Assembly (NCBI RefSeq): GCF_002811945.1
Contig: NZ_NPDX01000001.1
Span: 922,501-986,500 of the forward strand
Direction of reading: 5' to 3'
DNA: 64,000 nt
DNA from: Leptospira harrisiae
Lineage (GTDB): Bacteria > Spirochaetota > Leptospiria > Leptospirales > Leptospiraceae
A program made the translations under genes and the position numbers. Position 1 is the first letter of the stretch; each line of letters starts with the position of its first letter. This document shows positions 44,098 through 53,097 of the stretch, in pieces. The notes under the pieces were generated by a model, which was not told where the DNA came from, did no database searches, and saw nothing but the letters and a program-made list of their open reading frames with translations.

Positions 44098-45474
44098 TTA
44101 AGTTTTGCTGATGGCTTGGATGGCAGAAGCAACTGCAGAATCCATACTTCCCGTATGAAATGCCAAATGTTCCCCAGCAAAAAACACCCTTTCAAAAGGT
44201 TCGGACCAAACATCTTTGATACCAAAACTTCCAGGTGGAAACAAAGAAACAAATCCAGATCTTCCTGTTGTTTTTTGAAAACTATGAAAAAAGAAAGGAG
44301 ATTCGAGAATTAAATCTAAGTTTTCAACTTCTTCCAAGGATGATGTCATTAGAATCTTTTTTTGACGATCACTTCCTTTTTCAAACAATGCTGCTCTGTC
44401 TCCAGTGGTGATTGAAGTAACGGCCGTTACATTGGTTCCGATTGCCGCATCAGAGACATATAAGGTTTCGGCAGCAGTATTTGTTGAAAGGAAAAGTTTA
44501 GCTAAAGAATCTTTTGATTTTACAAAACTTAAATTTTTAGAAATTTTTCCGGTTTGCATTCGTAATGCAGAGTAAATTAAGTCCTTCGGTAATCCTGGTG
44601 TCCATTTGATATCAAGTACAGCAGCGGTAGGCAAAGCGCAAATGACCAAACTACCTTTAAGAGATCTCCCGGAAGACAATTCAACTGTGACTTGGTTTTT
44701 TTGTTGCGAAACCTTTGTTACTGTTTCGCCTAAAATCAATTCTTGGTTTCTTAATGAGTTTCCGAGTTCTTTGATGATACATTCTGCACCACCCTTCACT
44801 TGGAATTTTGGTTTGAGAGCTGACTGTAATGCCGAAAGATCATCTAACACTGATTCACTGGAAATTTGATTTAGATCAGCACCTAGAATGACGCGATAAA
44901 GATCATTCATAGATCGAATTTCTTCTTCCGTTAACCCTTGGTATCGTGCGTATGACGAAAAGTTAATTTTGTCTAATCCTTGTTTTTGTGTAATACCTAG
45001 TGATTTGTGTAATTCTATGACTTTATCTAATGTTTCAATAGATCCAGAAGAAATTTTTAAAAGTTCGACATTTGATTTTTGTAGAGAAAAACGTTCTGTT
45101 ACGTTAGTGGAAACCAAATCTAAGTTAAGTTGTTTAACTAAACTTTTAATATCCGTTTGGCCTTCGCCAATCCATTCACCACCTAAATCTTGTAAGATTC
45201 CTAGTTCAGGATTTTCATAAGTAGCAATTCTTCCTCCCAATTTTTCTCCCCGCTCAATGACTGTGACATCATATCCTGTCTGTTTTAAGAGGTAGGCAGA
45301 GTAAAGGCCGGAAAGGCCACCACCAAGAACGATGGCTTTTTTTCCACCGCTAGACTTTGGTTTGGTTTCAGCAGTCGTTATCGTTGTGGTTTGTCCGAAT
45401 GATTTTTTAGGAAGTAGGAAACCTGCCCCTAAAGTAACAGCGCTCATCTTTTGTAAGAAACTTTTTCGATTCAT
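44098..45474 (-). CDS. FAD-dependent amine oxidase-like protein, exported
   Basis: A 458-residue flavoprotein of the monoamine oxidase / phytoene desaturase superfamily. The N-terminus MNRKSFLQKMSAVTLGAGFLLP resembles a Tat signal with RK instead of RR. The dinucleotide-binding motif AIVLGGGLSGLYSAYLLKQTGYDVTVIERGEKLGGR is at about residues 47-83, and the C-terminal FAGEHLAFHTGSMDSAVASAIQAIS is the FAD-end motif. It probably oxidises an amine or hydrocarbon substrate in the periplasm. Convergent with the acyltransferase gene and separated by 104 bp from the sensor gene, with which it is divergent. Confidence 0.88.
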   Translation of the reverse strand: MNRKSFLQKMSAVTLGAGFLLPKKSFGQTTTITTAETKPKSSGGKKAIVLGGGLSGLYSAYLLKQTGYDVTVIERGEKLGGRIATYENPELGILQDLGGEWIGEGQTDIKSLVKQLNLDLVSTNVTERFSLQKSNVELLKISSGSIETLDKVIELHKSLGITQKQGLDKINFSSYARYQGLTEEEIRSMNDLYRVILGADLNQISSESVLDDLSALQSALKPKFQVKGGAECIIKELGNSLRNQELILGETVTKVSQQKNQVTVELSSGRSLKGSLVICALPTAAVLDIKWTPGLPKDLIYSALRMQTGKISKNLSFVKSKDSLAKLFLSTNTAAETLYVSDAAIGTNVTAVTSITTGDRAALFEKGSDRQKKILMTSSLEEVENLDLILESPFFFHSFQKTTGRSGFVSLFPPGSFGIKDVWSEPFERVFFAGEHLAFHTGSMDSAVASAIQAISKT

Positions 45475-45578
45475 AGAACTTTCCCTATTTTAACATCGGA
45501 AACAAAAAAGGCTAGAAAAATTAGAAAAATACAATCTAGTAACTTTGTCTTTTTAAGCGAATTGGGAGATTACTGCCT

Positions 45579-47693
45579 TTGTCTTTCCGCCAAACCAAAT
45601 TAACGTTTCTTAGTTTTCTAGTGTTTTTGCCTGGGATTTTGTTATCTGAACCAGCAGTTCTACTCAGTCCAGAACTAAGTGGCAAAAATATCTGGTCGGA
45701 TGTCCTTGTTTTAGAAGACAAAGACCAATCCATTTCAGAAGAAAATATTACGAATGGATCTTATGATTCAAAATTTCTAAAATTATCATCGCCCAACTTG
45801 GGCTTTTCAAAATCCACTTTTTGGGTTCGCATCTTAATCAAAAATCCTACGGAAGATACAATCCGTTGGAATTTGGTTTTTGATTTTCCACTTTTGGATG
45901 AAATTCAAATTTTTGGAAAAGAGCTTCCTCAATCTCTGATACGAGCTTTAGGTGATAGACATCCTTTTCCGGCAAGGAATTTAGATTATCGTAATCCAGT
46001 TTTTCCTTTGGAAACAAAACCTGGTGTATCTTCAGTTTATTATTTAAGGATTTTGTCCGAGTCCACAATTCCACTAACAATCAGTATATGGAATGAACGC
46101 GATTTTTATGATCAGTTAAATAAAGAACAAATGATCTTTGGATTGTTCTACGGCATTTTATTTGTGATGATTGCGTATAACTTTTTTATCTACATTTTTA
46201 CCTATGAAAAAAGTTATCTTTTTTATATGTTTTTTGTAAGTTCCATTTTTTTCTTTCATTTTATAAACAATGGATTTGCATTTCAATACCTTTGGCCGCA
46301 TTGGATTTTTTGGGCAAATTATTCTCTTCCTTTTTTTATTTGTATGTCTTGTATCACGGGACTTATCTTTTCAGATAATTATCTGAGTTTAAAAAAACAC
46401 CTTCCAAAGATTTCCAAATTGATGTGGATTTGGGCCGGGATACTTTTTTTGTTCTCCGGTTTTACATTTTTTTTAAGTTACCGGATTGCAATGGTCACAG
46501 CCATTATACTCACAGTTCCAACGGCTCTTATTATGGTGTTTAGTGGAGCCTCCACTTATTTTTCTAATGTGCGGGCTGCTCGGTATTTTTTAATTTCTTG
46601 GTCTTTTTTTCTTATGGGTGTTCTTTTGTATTCATTAAAGAGTTTGGGTTTTTTGCCAGACAATCAAATTACAAGATGGACCATACAAATTGGAACTGCC
46701 TTACAAACTATTTTGTTGTCACTAGGGCTTGCTGACCGTATCAACTTTCTAACTCGTAGTCTTAGGGATCATATTAGAGAACTTTCACACGCTAAGTTGA
46801 AAATTGAAGAATCAGAAAAACGATTTCGAGAAATTTTCCAAGGATCTGATGAAGTTATTTTGATGATGAATGAGAACTTTGAAGTCATCAATGCAAACAG
46901 GGCATTATCTAAACATATGGGGTTTCGATTGGATGACTTAAGAGGTAAAAAAATTACAGACCTGGTGTATACGGGAAAAGATCAAAAGTCAGAATATAAT
47001 GTTATGTATGTCACAGATAAATTGACCGACTTAAAAATGACAGGTTCGATAATTAATTTTAAAACAGAGTTTGAACAAAAATATGTAAAAGAACCAAAGG
47101 AAATGTACTGTAGATTACAATACATTGATTTTGAAGAAACAAGAGAGGTATTGGCAACAATGTCCTCACAATTTGAAGATACAATCATTCAACTCATTGA
47201 TTCAGAGAAAATTGAGCTTTCTATGAATAACTATTTACGTAATGCAGAAATTGTATCTCAAAAGATCACTTCCCAACTCGCAAAATACCTTACAACAATT
47301 GAACAAACAGAAGTAAGGTCCTCAGTGCGTGAGATTATAATCAATGCAGTAGAACATGGAAATCTAAACATAAGTTTTGAAGAAAAATCGAAAGCGCTTT
47401 TGGAAGGAAACTATTTAGAGTTTTTACAAAAAAGACAAGAAGATCCAAGGTATCGTCAAAAACGAATCAAAATAGAATATTCATTTACCAAAGAATATGT
47501 TGCCTATCGGATAACGGATGAAGGTCGAGGGTTCGATCATAAGAAACATATGGAAAAATCTTTGGACGAAATGAACGAAGCCCACGTACAACATGGACGT
47601 GGAATTCTTATGACAAAATCGGTTTTTGATCGAATTGAATACAATGACCGAGGCAATCAGGTCAGTTTGATAAAGTATTTAAATAAAGATTAG
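45579..47693 (+). CDS. 7TMR-DISM sensor with PAS and RsbW-like ATPase
   Basis: A 704-residue membrane sensor. After a signal peptide (1-24) comes a periplasmic carbohydrate-binding-like 7TMR-DISMED2 domain (about 25-165: LGFSKSTFWVRILIKNPTEDTIRW), seven spans (about 180-390), a PAS domain (about 405-530: RFREIFQGSDEVILMMNENFEVINANRALSKHMGF) and a GHKL ATPase (about 560-704: REIIINAVEHGN, DEGRGFD, HGRGILM). No phosphoacceptor His is seen, so the ATPase looks like the RsbW/SpoIIAB serine kinase type, often acting on anti-sigma antagonists. The start is TTG with GGGAGA 9 nt upstream. Its end overlaps the convergent prmA gene by 4 nt. Confidence 0.87.
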   Translation: MSFRQTKLTFLSFLVFLPGILLSEPAVLLSPELSGKNIWSDVLVLEDKDQSISEENITNGSYDSKFLKLSSPNLGFSKSTFWVRILIKNPTEDTIRWNLVFDFPLLDEIQIFGKELPQSLIRALGDRHPFPARNLDYRNPVFPLETKPGVSSVYYLRILSESTIPLTISIWNERDFYDQLNKEQMIFGLFYGILFVMIAYNFFIYIFTYEKSYLFYMFFVSSIFFFHFINNGFAFQYLWPHWIFWANYSLPFFICMSCITGLIFSDNYLSLKKHLPKISKLMWIWAGILFLFSGFTFFLSYRIAMVTAIILTVPTALIMVFSGASTYFSNVRAARYFLISWSFFLMGVLLYSLKSLGFLPDNQITRWTIQIGTALQTILLSLGLADRINFLTRSLRDHIRELSHAKLKIEESEKRFREIFQGSDEVILMMNENFEVINANRALSKHMGFRLDDLRGKKITDLVYTGKDQKSEYNVMYVTDKLTDLKMTGSIINFKTEFEQKYVKEPKEMYCRLQYIDFEETREVLATMSSQFEDTIIQLIDSEKIELSMNNYLRNAEIVSQKITSQLAKYLTTIEQTEVRSSVREIIINAVEHGNLNISFEEKSKALLEGNYLEFLQKRQEDPRYRQKRIKIEYSFTKEYVAYRITDEGRGFDHKKHMEKSLDEMNEAHVQHGRGILMTKSVFDRIEYNDRGNQVSLIKYLNKD

Positions 47694-48616
47694 TTACGAA
47701 CCCAATCCAAAACCCACCATTCGTTCCATTCTTTGGAGTAGAGTAGTTTGCCAGGAAGATGGCTTTGTAACAACCCTAAGAACTGATCTTTTTTTTCTGT
47801 TATAATCCCGGAAAAAATGATCCTTGGCGCTTCAATTTTTGCCAGATGACGAATGTTTTGTGATAATACGGCATAGGTAATATTGGCAATGGCTAAATCA
47901 TATTTAGTATTTGATAACTTCGGATTGTCAATCCCCGATTCTTCCACGCTGAATTGAAATCCTTTTGGGTATTCATTATCTGTCCAATTGGACCAAGCGG
48001 CTTTCACGGCATTGGGATCAATGTCCAAAGCAAAAATTTTTGAAACTCCAAATTTAGCAAGGCCAATAGATAAAATTCCAGAACCAGTTCCTACATCGCA
48101 TGCAGATTGAAATTGAAACTCACCTTTCGTATACAATTCATCCAAATACTCTAATATAAGTTTGGTGGTTTCATGGTGGCCGGTTCCAAATGCTACACCA
48201 GGATTGATAAAGAGTGGAATTCCACCATTTGGTTTCCAAAGTTTGATAGTTTCTGATTCATTTTTTTCCCAAGTAGGGATTACCCAAAGTTTTGTCCCAA
48301 TGGAAAATGGTTTATAGTATTCTTTATAGGCTTCTTCGTAATCTCGAGTTTCAATGTTTCTCGATTCAGTATTCGAATTGTCCGGCGCATGGATTTTTAA
48401 AAAGATAAGAATCTTTAATTCTTTATGAATTTCGTCAGTTTGTAAATAGATTCGAATATTGGTATTGTCTCGGATCAGGCCCTGGTCTTTTTCTTTTGGT
48501 GCCTCACCATCAAATAAAATTTCATAATAACCAGCACATTGCAATGTATCCAGCAGTTCATAAAAACTGTCGGACAATTCTTTGGGTAAATTGACTTTGA
48601 GTTCTCTATATTCCAA
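47690..48616 (-). CDS. prmA: Ribosomal protein L11 methyltransferase
   Basis: A 308-residue SAM-dependent methyltransferase that trimethylates ribosomal protein L11. The PrmA signature is present: NPGVAFGTGHHETTKLILEYL (about residues 145-165), motif I CDVGTGSGILSIGLAKFG (about 177), FALDIDPNAVKAAWSN and DLAIANITYAVL (N-I-T/A-Y motif). The N-terminal region (1-120) is the L11-binding domain, longer than usual because of a charged insertion. It is the last gene of a minus-strand operon with the XRE-cupin regulator 2 bp upstream. Confidence 0.9.
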   Translation of the reverse strand: MEYRELKVNLPKELSDSFYELLDTLQCAGYYEILFDGEAPKEKDQGLIRDNTNIRIYLQTDEIHKELKILIFLKIHAPDNSNTESRNIETRDYEEAYKEYYKPFSIGTKLWVIPTWEKNESETIKLWKPNGGIPLFINPGVAFGTGHHETTKLILEYLDELYTKGEFQFQSACDVGTGSGILSIGLAKFGVSKIFALDIDPNAVKAAWSNWTDNEYPKGFQFSVEESGIDNPKLSNTKYDLAIANITYAVLSQNIRHLAKIEAPRIIFSGIITEKKDQFLGLLQSHLPGKLLYSKEWNEWWVLDWVRN

Positions 48617-48618
48617 TC

Positions 48619-49242
48619 TTAACCTATTTCGTCCGTATAATCCATAACAAGATACATTAGGGTTTCTTGGTCAGTTGGATTGGAATACTCATGCGAAACA
48701 TCGGCTTTAAAAAATACAGAATCTTTTGGTTCTAGTTCGACAACTTTTTCGCCTACACGTAACCTTAGTTTGCCGGAAACAACAACCAAGTTTTCAGTGG
48801 TTCCTGTTTTATGTGGTTCGGCAACTTCATGTCCTCCAGGTTTTAAAATGAGTTCATAAAATTCAGTTTTGCGATTTCCTAGAAAAGGAAAAAGTGCGCG
48901 GCTTGCAAAAACTTTCGAATTGGAATACAAGACCTTGGAATTTTCTGCTTTGAGGATATGAATTCCATCTTGGTTTTTTTCTTTTAATAATTCCGAAAAA
49001 GGAACGTTGAGTCCGTTTGCAATCTTCCATAACACAGAAATCGTAGGAACCGATTTCCCTTGTTCGATCTGCGATAACATCGCACGACTCACACCACAAC
49101 GGTTTGCGAGTTTGTCCAAAGAAAAACCTTTTGTATGACGGATGAGTTTCAGGTTTTCTTTGACGACATCTGTTATATAATCGCCAGACTCTGAAATCAA
49201 TTGGTCTATTCCGTCACTCGGTTGCTCTACTTTACTTACCAT
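48619..49242 (-). CDS. XRE-family regulator with cupin sensor
   Basis: A 207-residue regulator with the start taken at ATG 49242 ([11 protein letters not shown]); a TTG five codons upstream is possible. Residues 25-85 form an XRE helix-turn-helix: [56 protein letters not shown]. The C-terminal half is a cupin domain: [58 protein letters not shown]. This MerR-unlike cupin-HTH type usually responds to small metabolites and often acts on amino acid or polyamine genes. It is encoded between the RsmI-like methylase and prmA. Confidence 0.9.
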   Translation of the reverse strand: MVSKVEQPSDGIDQLISESGDYITDVVKENLKLIRHTKGFSLDKLANRCGVSRAMLSQIEQGKSVPTISVLWKIANGLNVPFSELLKEKNQDGIHILKAENSKVLYSNSKVFASRALFPFLGNRKTEFYELILKPGGHEVAEPHKTGTTENLVVVSGKLRLRVGEKVVELEPKDSVFFKADVSHEYSNPTDQETLMYLVMDYTDEIG

Positions 49243-49281
49243 TGTCCAAGCGTCCAATATAACAGAGGTATTGTCAAGAAA

Positions 49282-49968
49282 CTATCGTTTGTTCCTTTCT
49301 TTTTTCTCTTCCACCACAAAAACCGGGGGAAGTTTTAAACCTTGCGGAAATTTTTTATGAATTTCTTTGGCTGAACCTCGAAAACTCGTTTCATTTGCCA
49401 TAGAGATTCCAAGGGCAAGAAAAATCTGGCGGTCTCCAGGGAGGATTTTTGCCAAGGTTTCTAGGCAATGTTTGGCACGATAAGGAGTTTCATAAAAAGC
49501 GATGGTGATTCCAAGCCCCATATATTGTTTTAACGTTCGTTCTCTTTCTTTTTCTTCACGGGGTAAAAAACCCAAAAAAAGAAAGGGAGAGGTGGCAAAC
49601 CCAGAACTGGTTAGTGCGGCAATAAGAGCCGTTGGTCCAGGGGCCGAACGAACTTCTACACCCATTTCCCAAGCTAGAGGGACAAGCCATTTGCCTGGAT
49701 CTTCTAACCCTGGACTTCCCGAATCCGAAATGAGACAGGTTCTTTTGGTGGTCGCAAGTTTCATTGCGATTTCATCCATCTCTTCTCTAGAAGAATGTTC
49801 ATTCAGGAGGTCAAAGGGTTTTGTTATTCCTAACTTTTTTAAAAAAGTAGAGGTAGTCCTTTGTTCTTCTCCAATGATCCAGTCAGCTTCCTCTAACAAT
49901 GTTTTGGTGCGAGGAGGGATGTCTTCGTCATTCCCAATCGAATTAGAAACTAAATAGAGCCGGTTCAT
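49282..49968 (-). CDS. RsmI-like SAM-dependent methyltransferase
   Basis: A 228-residue tetrapyrrole-methylase-fold enzyme, related to RsmI, which 2'-O-methylates C1402 of 16S rRNA. The start at 49968 (MNRLYLVSNSIGNDEDIPPRTKTLLEEADWIIGEEQRTT) matches the family beginning LYLVPTPIGNL.DI..RA...L. Further motifs: CLISDSGSPGLEDPGKWLVPLAWEMGVEVRSAPGPTALIAALTSSGF and FLFLGFLPREEKERE. It is shorter and more divergent than classical RsmI (about 285 residues; the C-terminal part is reduced), so a paralogue function is possible. The ATG overlaps the HAD gene stop by 4 nt. Confidence 0.8.
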   Translation of the reverse strand: MNRLYLVSNSIGNDEDIPPRTKTLLEEADWIIGEEQRTTSTFLKKLGITKPFDLLNEHSSREEMDEIAMKLATTKRTCLISDSGSPGLEDPGKWLVPLAWEMGVEVRSAPGPTALIAALTSSGFATSPFLFLGFLPREEKERERTLKQYMGLGITIAFYETPYRAKHCLETLAKILPGDRQIFLALGISMANETSFRGSAKEIHKKFPQGLKLPPVFVVEEKKERNKR

Positions 49969-50792
49969 GTAAGTACTTGTGGAAAGGTAAAATAAGGTTG
50001 GATATAAATCCCTTTGGAAGCACAAGCGGCAGCAAACTCAGGGTTGTCTCGGTTAATTGCCACAGCCATTTGTTTGGCCTGGCAAAGCATCGGAAAGTCA
50101 TTGAAAGAATCACCAAAGGCAAGGTCTGGATATTTACCGATTCTCTCTTCGATGGCTTTCACCTTTCCTTCTCCATAAGTATATGGTTCAATGAGTCTAT
50201 GTGTAAACTTTCCATTTTCACCTAACTCTTGTCTCATCCCTATAACTTTAGATTCTTCTACTGGGAAAAGATGAGAAATTGCTGCAATCCCTGGTTCTGG
50301 CGAGGCGGTCACAATGTAAACAATCCACTTATGGTGGTATAAATAAGAGATAAGGTCTTTCATTTCCACTTGGGGAAATACACCAGAATCTTTATCATGA
50401 ATATAAACTCGATCCCAAGCTTTTCTAGACACTTCATAGTATTCTTCCATGTCCATTCCTTGGAAAATAAAACAAGTCCAACGGTATCCTCTTTCGATTC
50501 CGTATTCTTTAAGTTGGTAGGAGTATTCTTCCCAAATCAAACTTTCTTTCTCTGGGATGCTCAGTTTGGTATGGTCTCTCCAAAGTTCTTTATCTCGAAA
50601 AAATTCTGATAAATCTTTTGGTACATAAATTAGGCCGTCATGGAGGAGTTCTTCCATGATCTTTTCACCGAAATCGTTGCGAATGAGAGTATTGTCGAAA
50701 TCAAAACAGGCAATGCCTGGTGCTTTGGGTATGATGGTTGTCAGACGGTCGAAAATTTCTTCCGTCCAACTGTTCTTTGTCAGGTTAGTCAC
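49965..50792 (-). CDS. HAD-family phosphatase (HAD-IB, PSP-like)
   Basis: A 275-residue haloacid dehalogenase-type hydrolase. Motif I is IACFDFDNTLIRNDFGEKIMEELL (nucleophile Asp near residue 24), motif II VYIVTASPEP (about 160), and motif III/IV EERIGKYPDLAFGDSFNDFPMLCQAKQMAVAINRDNPEF (about 220-245). This is the HAD-IB class that includes phosphoserine phosphatase and some phosphocholine phosphatases; the substrate is unknown. It lies between the M23 peptidase (6 bp upstream) and the RsmI-like gene (4-nt overlap), in the middle of a five-gene operon. Confidence 0.85.
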   Translation of the reverse strand: MTNLTKNSWTEEIFDRLTTIIPKAPGIACFDFDNTLIRNDFGEKIMEELLHDGLIYVPKDLSEFFRDKELWRDHTKLSIPEKESLIWEEYSYQLKEYGIERGYRWTCFIFQGMDMEEYYEVSRKAWDRVYIHDKDSGVFPQVEMKDLISYLYHHKWIVYIVTASPEPGIAAISHLFPVEESKVIGMRQELGENGKFTHRLIEPYTYGEGKVKAIEERIGKYPDLAFGDSFNDFPMLCQAKQMAVAINRDNPEFAAACASKGIYIQPYFTFPQVLT

Positions 50793-50798
50793 TAATAC

Positions 50799-51584
50799 TT
50801 AGTCTGCAAATCCAACGATGCTTGTGGCAACTCCTTCTTCATAGGGAGTCAGAAAGTTTTCAGGATTGAGATACACGTTGTGAAATCGAACTTCAAAATG
50901 GACATGAGGACCAGTGGACTTTCCTGTATTTCCGGAAAAAGCAATGATCTGTCCTTTGCGAACCACGTCTCCTGGTTTTACAAGTAACTCTTGGTTGTGG
51001 CCGTATACGGTATGGAAATGGTTCATATCGTGGTGGTAAATTTTAACGGCAAGGCCATAGTCACCACCTCTCCCCGCTTCTTCGACCACTCCGTCTGCGG
51101 CAGCAAGGACAATGGATTTTTTAGGAATGGCGATGTCGAGGCCTGTGTGCCAAGTGTTCCAACGCCTTCCAATCCGGGAAGAAATCCGAGATTTATGGTT
51201 GGGAAGGACTGGCCAAATGAATTGGTCGATGGGAGATTCGACAGTTTCTCGGAAGAGTTCTTTTTCTTGGAGTCCCCGCATGTATTCTGCGGAATAAGGA
51301 AAGAAAATGGAACGTTTCAAACGAGCCAGGTCTGATTCCTTTAAGTTATTGATCTCCATTACCTCTTGGGCAAGGATTCCAAACTCGGAAGCCTTTTCGA
51401 GAAGGCTTTTTTTCTCTGCATTTAGGTCTACCCAAAGGCCCCACTGCTCATTGTAACGTTGGAAGACATGGTTGTCCAAAAAAACAGGACCATTTTTTTG
51501 TTTCTGGTAAGCCGCATAAGCGGAGTAGGTCACTACAAACAGGATTAGGACTAGAATGATATAGTAACTTCGGTTTCGCTTCAT
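50799..51584 (-). CDS. M23-family peptidase (LytM/murein hydrolase)
   Basis: A 261-residue periplasmic metallopeptidase. The start at 51584 (MKRNRSYYIILVLILFVVTYSAYA) gives a membrane anchor with GAGG as ribosome-binding site. The C-terminal M23 domain (about 120-250) has NTWHTGLDIAIPKKSIVLAAADGVVEEAGRGGDYGLAVKIYHHDMNHFHTVYGHNQELLVKPGDVVRKGQIIAFSGNTGKSTGPHVHFEVRF: the zinc ligands H-x3-D and H-x-H are intact, so it should be active. It cleaves peptide cross-links in peptidoglycan or acts in division. It begins the five-gene operon ending in prmA. Confidence 0.92.
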   Translation of the reverse strand: MKRNRSYYIILVLILFVVTYSAYAAYQKQKNGPVFLDNHVFQRYNEQWGLWVDLNAEKKSLLEKASEFGILAQEVMEINNLKESDLARLKRSIFFPYSAEYMRGLQEKELFRETVESPIDQFIWPVLPNHKSRISSRIGRRWNTWHTGLDIAIPKKSIVLAAADGVVEEAGRGGDYGLAVKIYHHDMNHFHTVYGHNQELLVKPGDVVRKGQIIAFSGNTGKSTGPHVHFEVRFHNVYLNPENFLTPYEEGVATSIVGFAD

Positions 51585-51836
51585 CTCATTTCGCCTCAAA
51601 AACTCTGGTGCAATGCCAAATTCTCATGGGGCCCCGTCCGGTCAAGGGGAACGGTTGGGAGAATTCGCCCTATTAATGGCATTTATGTGACATAACACTG
51701 AGAGTGGTTTTCAGGTCATCCTTTTTTATCAGCGAAAAAAGATTAGAGATCGGTGTTCAACGTAGGATCCAGGACTCCCACCAGAAAGAATCTGGAAGGA
51801 AGTGCTTTGGTTCGTTTCAATTTCAGAAAAAAGGAC

Positions 51837-53078
51837 TTAGGCTGCTTGGGCTTTCTGACTGCTCGTGCGGTAGAGGTAGATTCCTGCAACAAGAAGGCAA
51901 ACAATTCCAATCGCATAATAAGCCCAACCCACATCGAAATAGCCAATGACAAGAAATCCAAAGAGTAGCCTTGAGATTTCCATGGCACCAGCCCAAGATT
52001 TTCCTTCAATTAGGGCATTGATGGAAAGTAAAGATAGGGTCACCCAAACAGTCACAAGGATTTGGGAGATGAGAGAAAACTTTCCAACAAAAAGAAGGAA
52101 GGCAAAGGAGAGAAGGAGGACAAGTACAAACCAAGTGGTCGTATAAGTTCTCACTTCTGGCCCAGGTTTCGGATCATACTTATGGAAAGTTTCGGGACGA
52201 ACCTCTGGAATTGGTAAAAAACCAGCGGGTTTTGTTCCCTCTCTCGGATACCAACCTGGTGGTTTGAAAAACACCTTAATTTTATCTAAGAAATAAGGGG
52301 CACTGGCTGCTTGTTTGATGAGTTCTAAGTAATAATGAAAATTGGCGTAGACTGGATTGAAACTTCGAAGAGGTTTTACGGTTCCATACACACAAGGTTC
52401 TGTTTCTTCTTGGAAGGTTCCAAACATTCGATCAAAGATGATGAAGATCCCTCCATGGTTTTTATCAATGTAGATTGGGTTGATGGCATGGTGCACTCTA
52501 TGGTGGGAAGGAGTAGAGAGAAGGAATTCTCCGATCTTTCCAATTTTACCGACAGCTTTTGTATGTACCCAAAATTGGTAGATGAGGTTGATCTGTCCAC
52601 TTGCCAAATACATCCAAGGGTGGAACCCGACAAGAGCCAATGGAACATAAAAAATCCACGTAACGATTCCCCCAAGTCCTGTTTGGCGGAGTGCTACAAC
52701 TAAATTGTATTCTTCACTGTGGTGGTGGATGACATGCCCCGCCCAAAGGATATTGACTTCGTGGGCCAAACGATGGGACCAGTAGTAACAAAAGTCTTGG
52801 CCAACAATACAAAGGACCCAAGCCCAGGGATTGGTCATGGCAAATTCAAAAAAACGGAAATGTTCGTAGATATAGAAATAAGCAAAGAGTCCGATCCCTT
52901 TTTGAAAGAGACCCCAGATTTGCGAGATGATCCCCGTACTTAAGTCGGCGATGGAATCGTTCAGCCTGTAAAGGGCTTTGTTTTTGCGGTATCCAATGTA
53001 GACTTCAATTCCAATGAGAAGGAAGAATACCGGAATGGCATAGGTAACAATGGGCGGAGGTGTGAAATTCTCGAACAT
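51837..53078 (-). CDS. Sterol desaturase / fatty acid hydroxylase family protein
   Basis: A 413-residue membrane di-iron oxygenase. The start at 53078 (MFENFTPPPIVTYAIPVFFLL) fits a membrane segment; the upstream frame overlaps rsmA. The histidine clusters are SHRLAHEVNILWAGHVIHHHSEEYN (about 120-145) and STPSHHRVHHAINPIYIDKNHGG (about 205-225), typical of the alkane/fatty acid hydroxylase superfamily. About eight spans; the last 100 residues form an extra membrane part. It probably hydroxylates or desaturates a lipid or sterol-like headgroup. It lies 20 bp downstream of the rsmA stop codon. Confidence 0.9.
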   Translation of the reverse strand: MFENFTPPPIVTYAIPVFFLLIGIEVYIGYRKNKALYRLNDSIADLSTGIISQIWGLFQKGIGLFAYFYIYEHFRFFEFAMTNPWAWVLCIVGQDFCYYWSHRLAHEVNILWAGHVIHHHSEEYNLVVALRQTGLGGIVTWIFYVPLALVGFHPWMYLASGQINLIYQFWVHTKAVGKIGKIGEFLLSTPSHHRVHHAINPIYIDKNHGGIFIIFDRMFGTFQEETEPCVYGTVKPLRSFNPVYANFHYYLELIKQAASAPYFLDKIKVFFKPPGWYPREGTKPAGFLPIPEVRPETFHKYDPKPGPEVRTYTTTWFVLVLLLSFAFLLFVGKFSLISQILVTVWVTLSLLSINALIEGKSWAGAMEISRLLFGFLVIGYFDVGWAYYAIGIVCLLVAGIYLYRTSSQKAQAA

Positions 53079-53097
53079 AGCGGTGATGATTTTGCCA

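Noticed and set aside
45400..45474. Classical twin-arginine signal on the amine oxidase
   Set aside because: The motif is NRKSFLQ with RK in place of RR; it may still be a Tat substrate, but a classical motif cannot be claimed.
51600..51836. Possible gene between the M23 peptidase and sterol desaturase genes
   Set aside because: Short open frames overlap one another on both strands and the desaturase 3' end; none has a ribosome-binding site or protein-like sequence.
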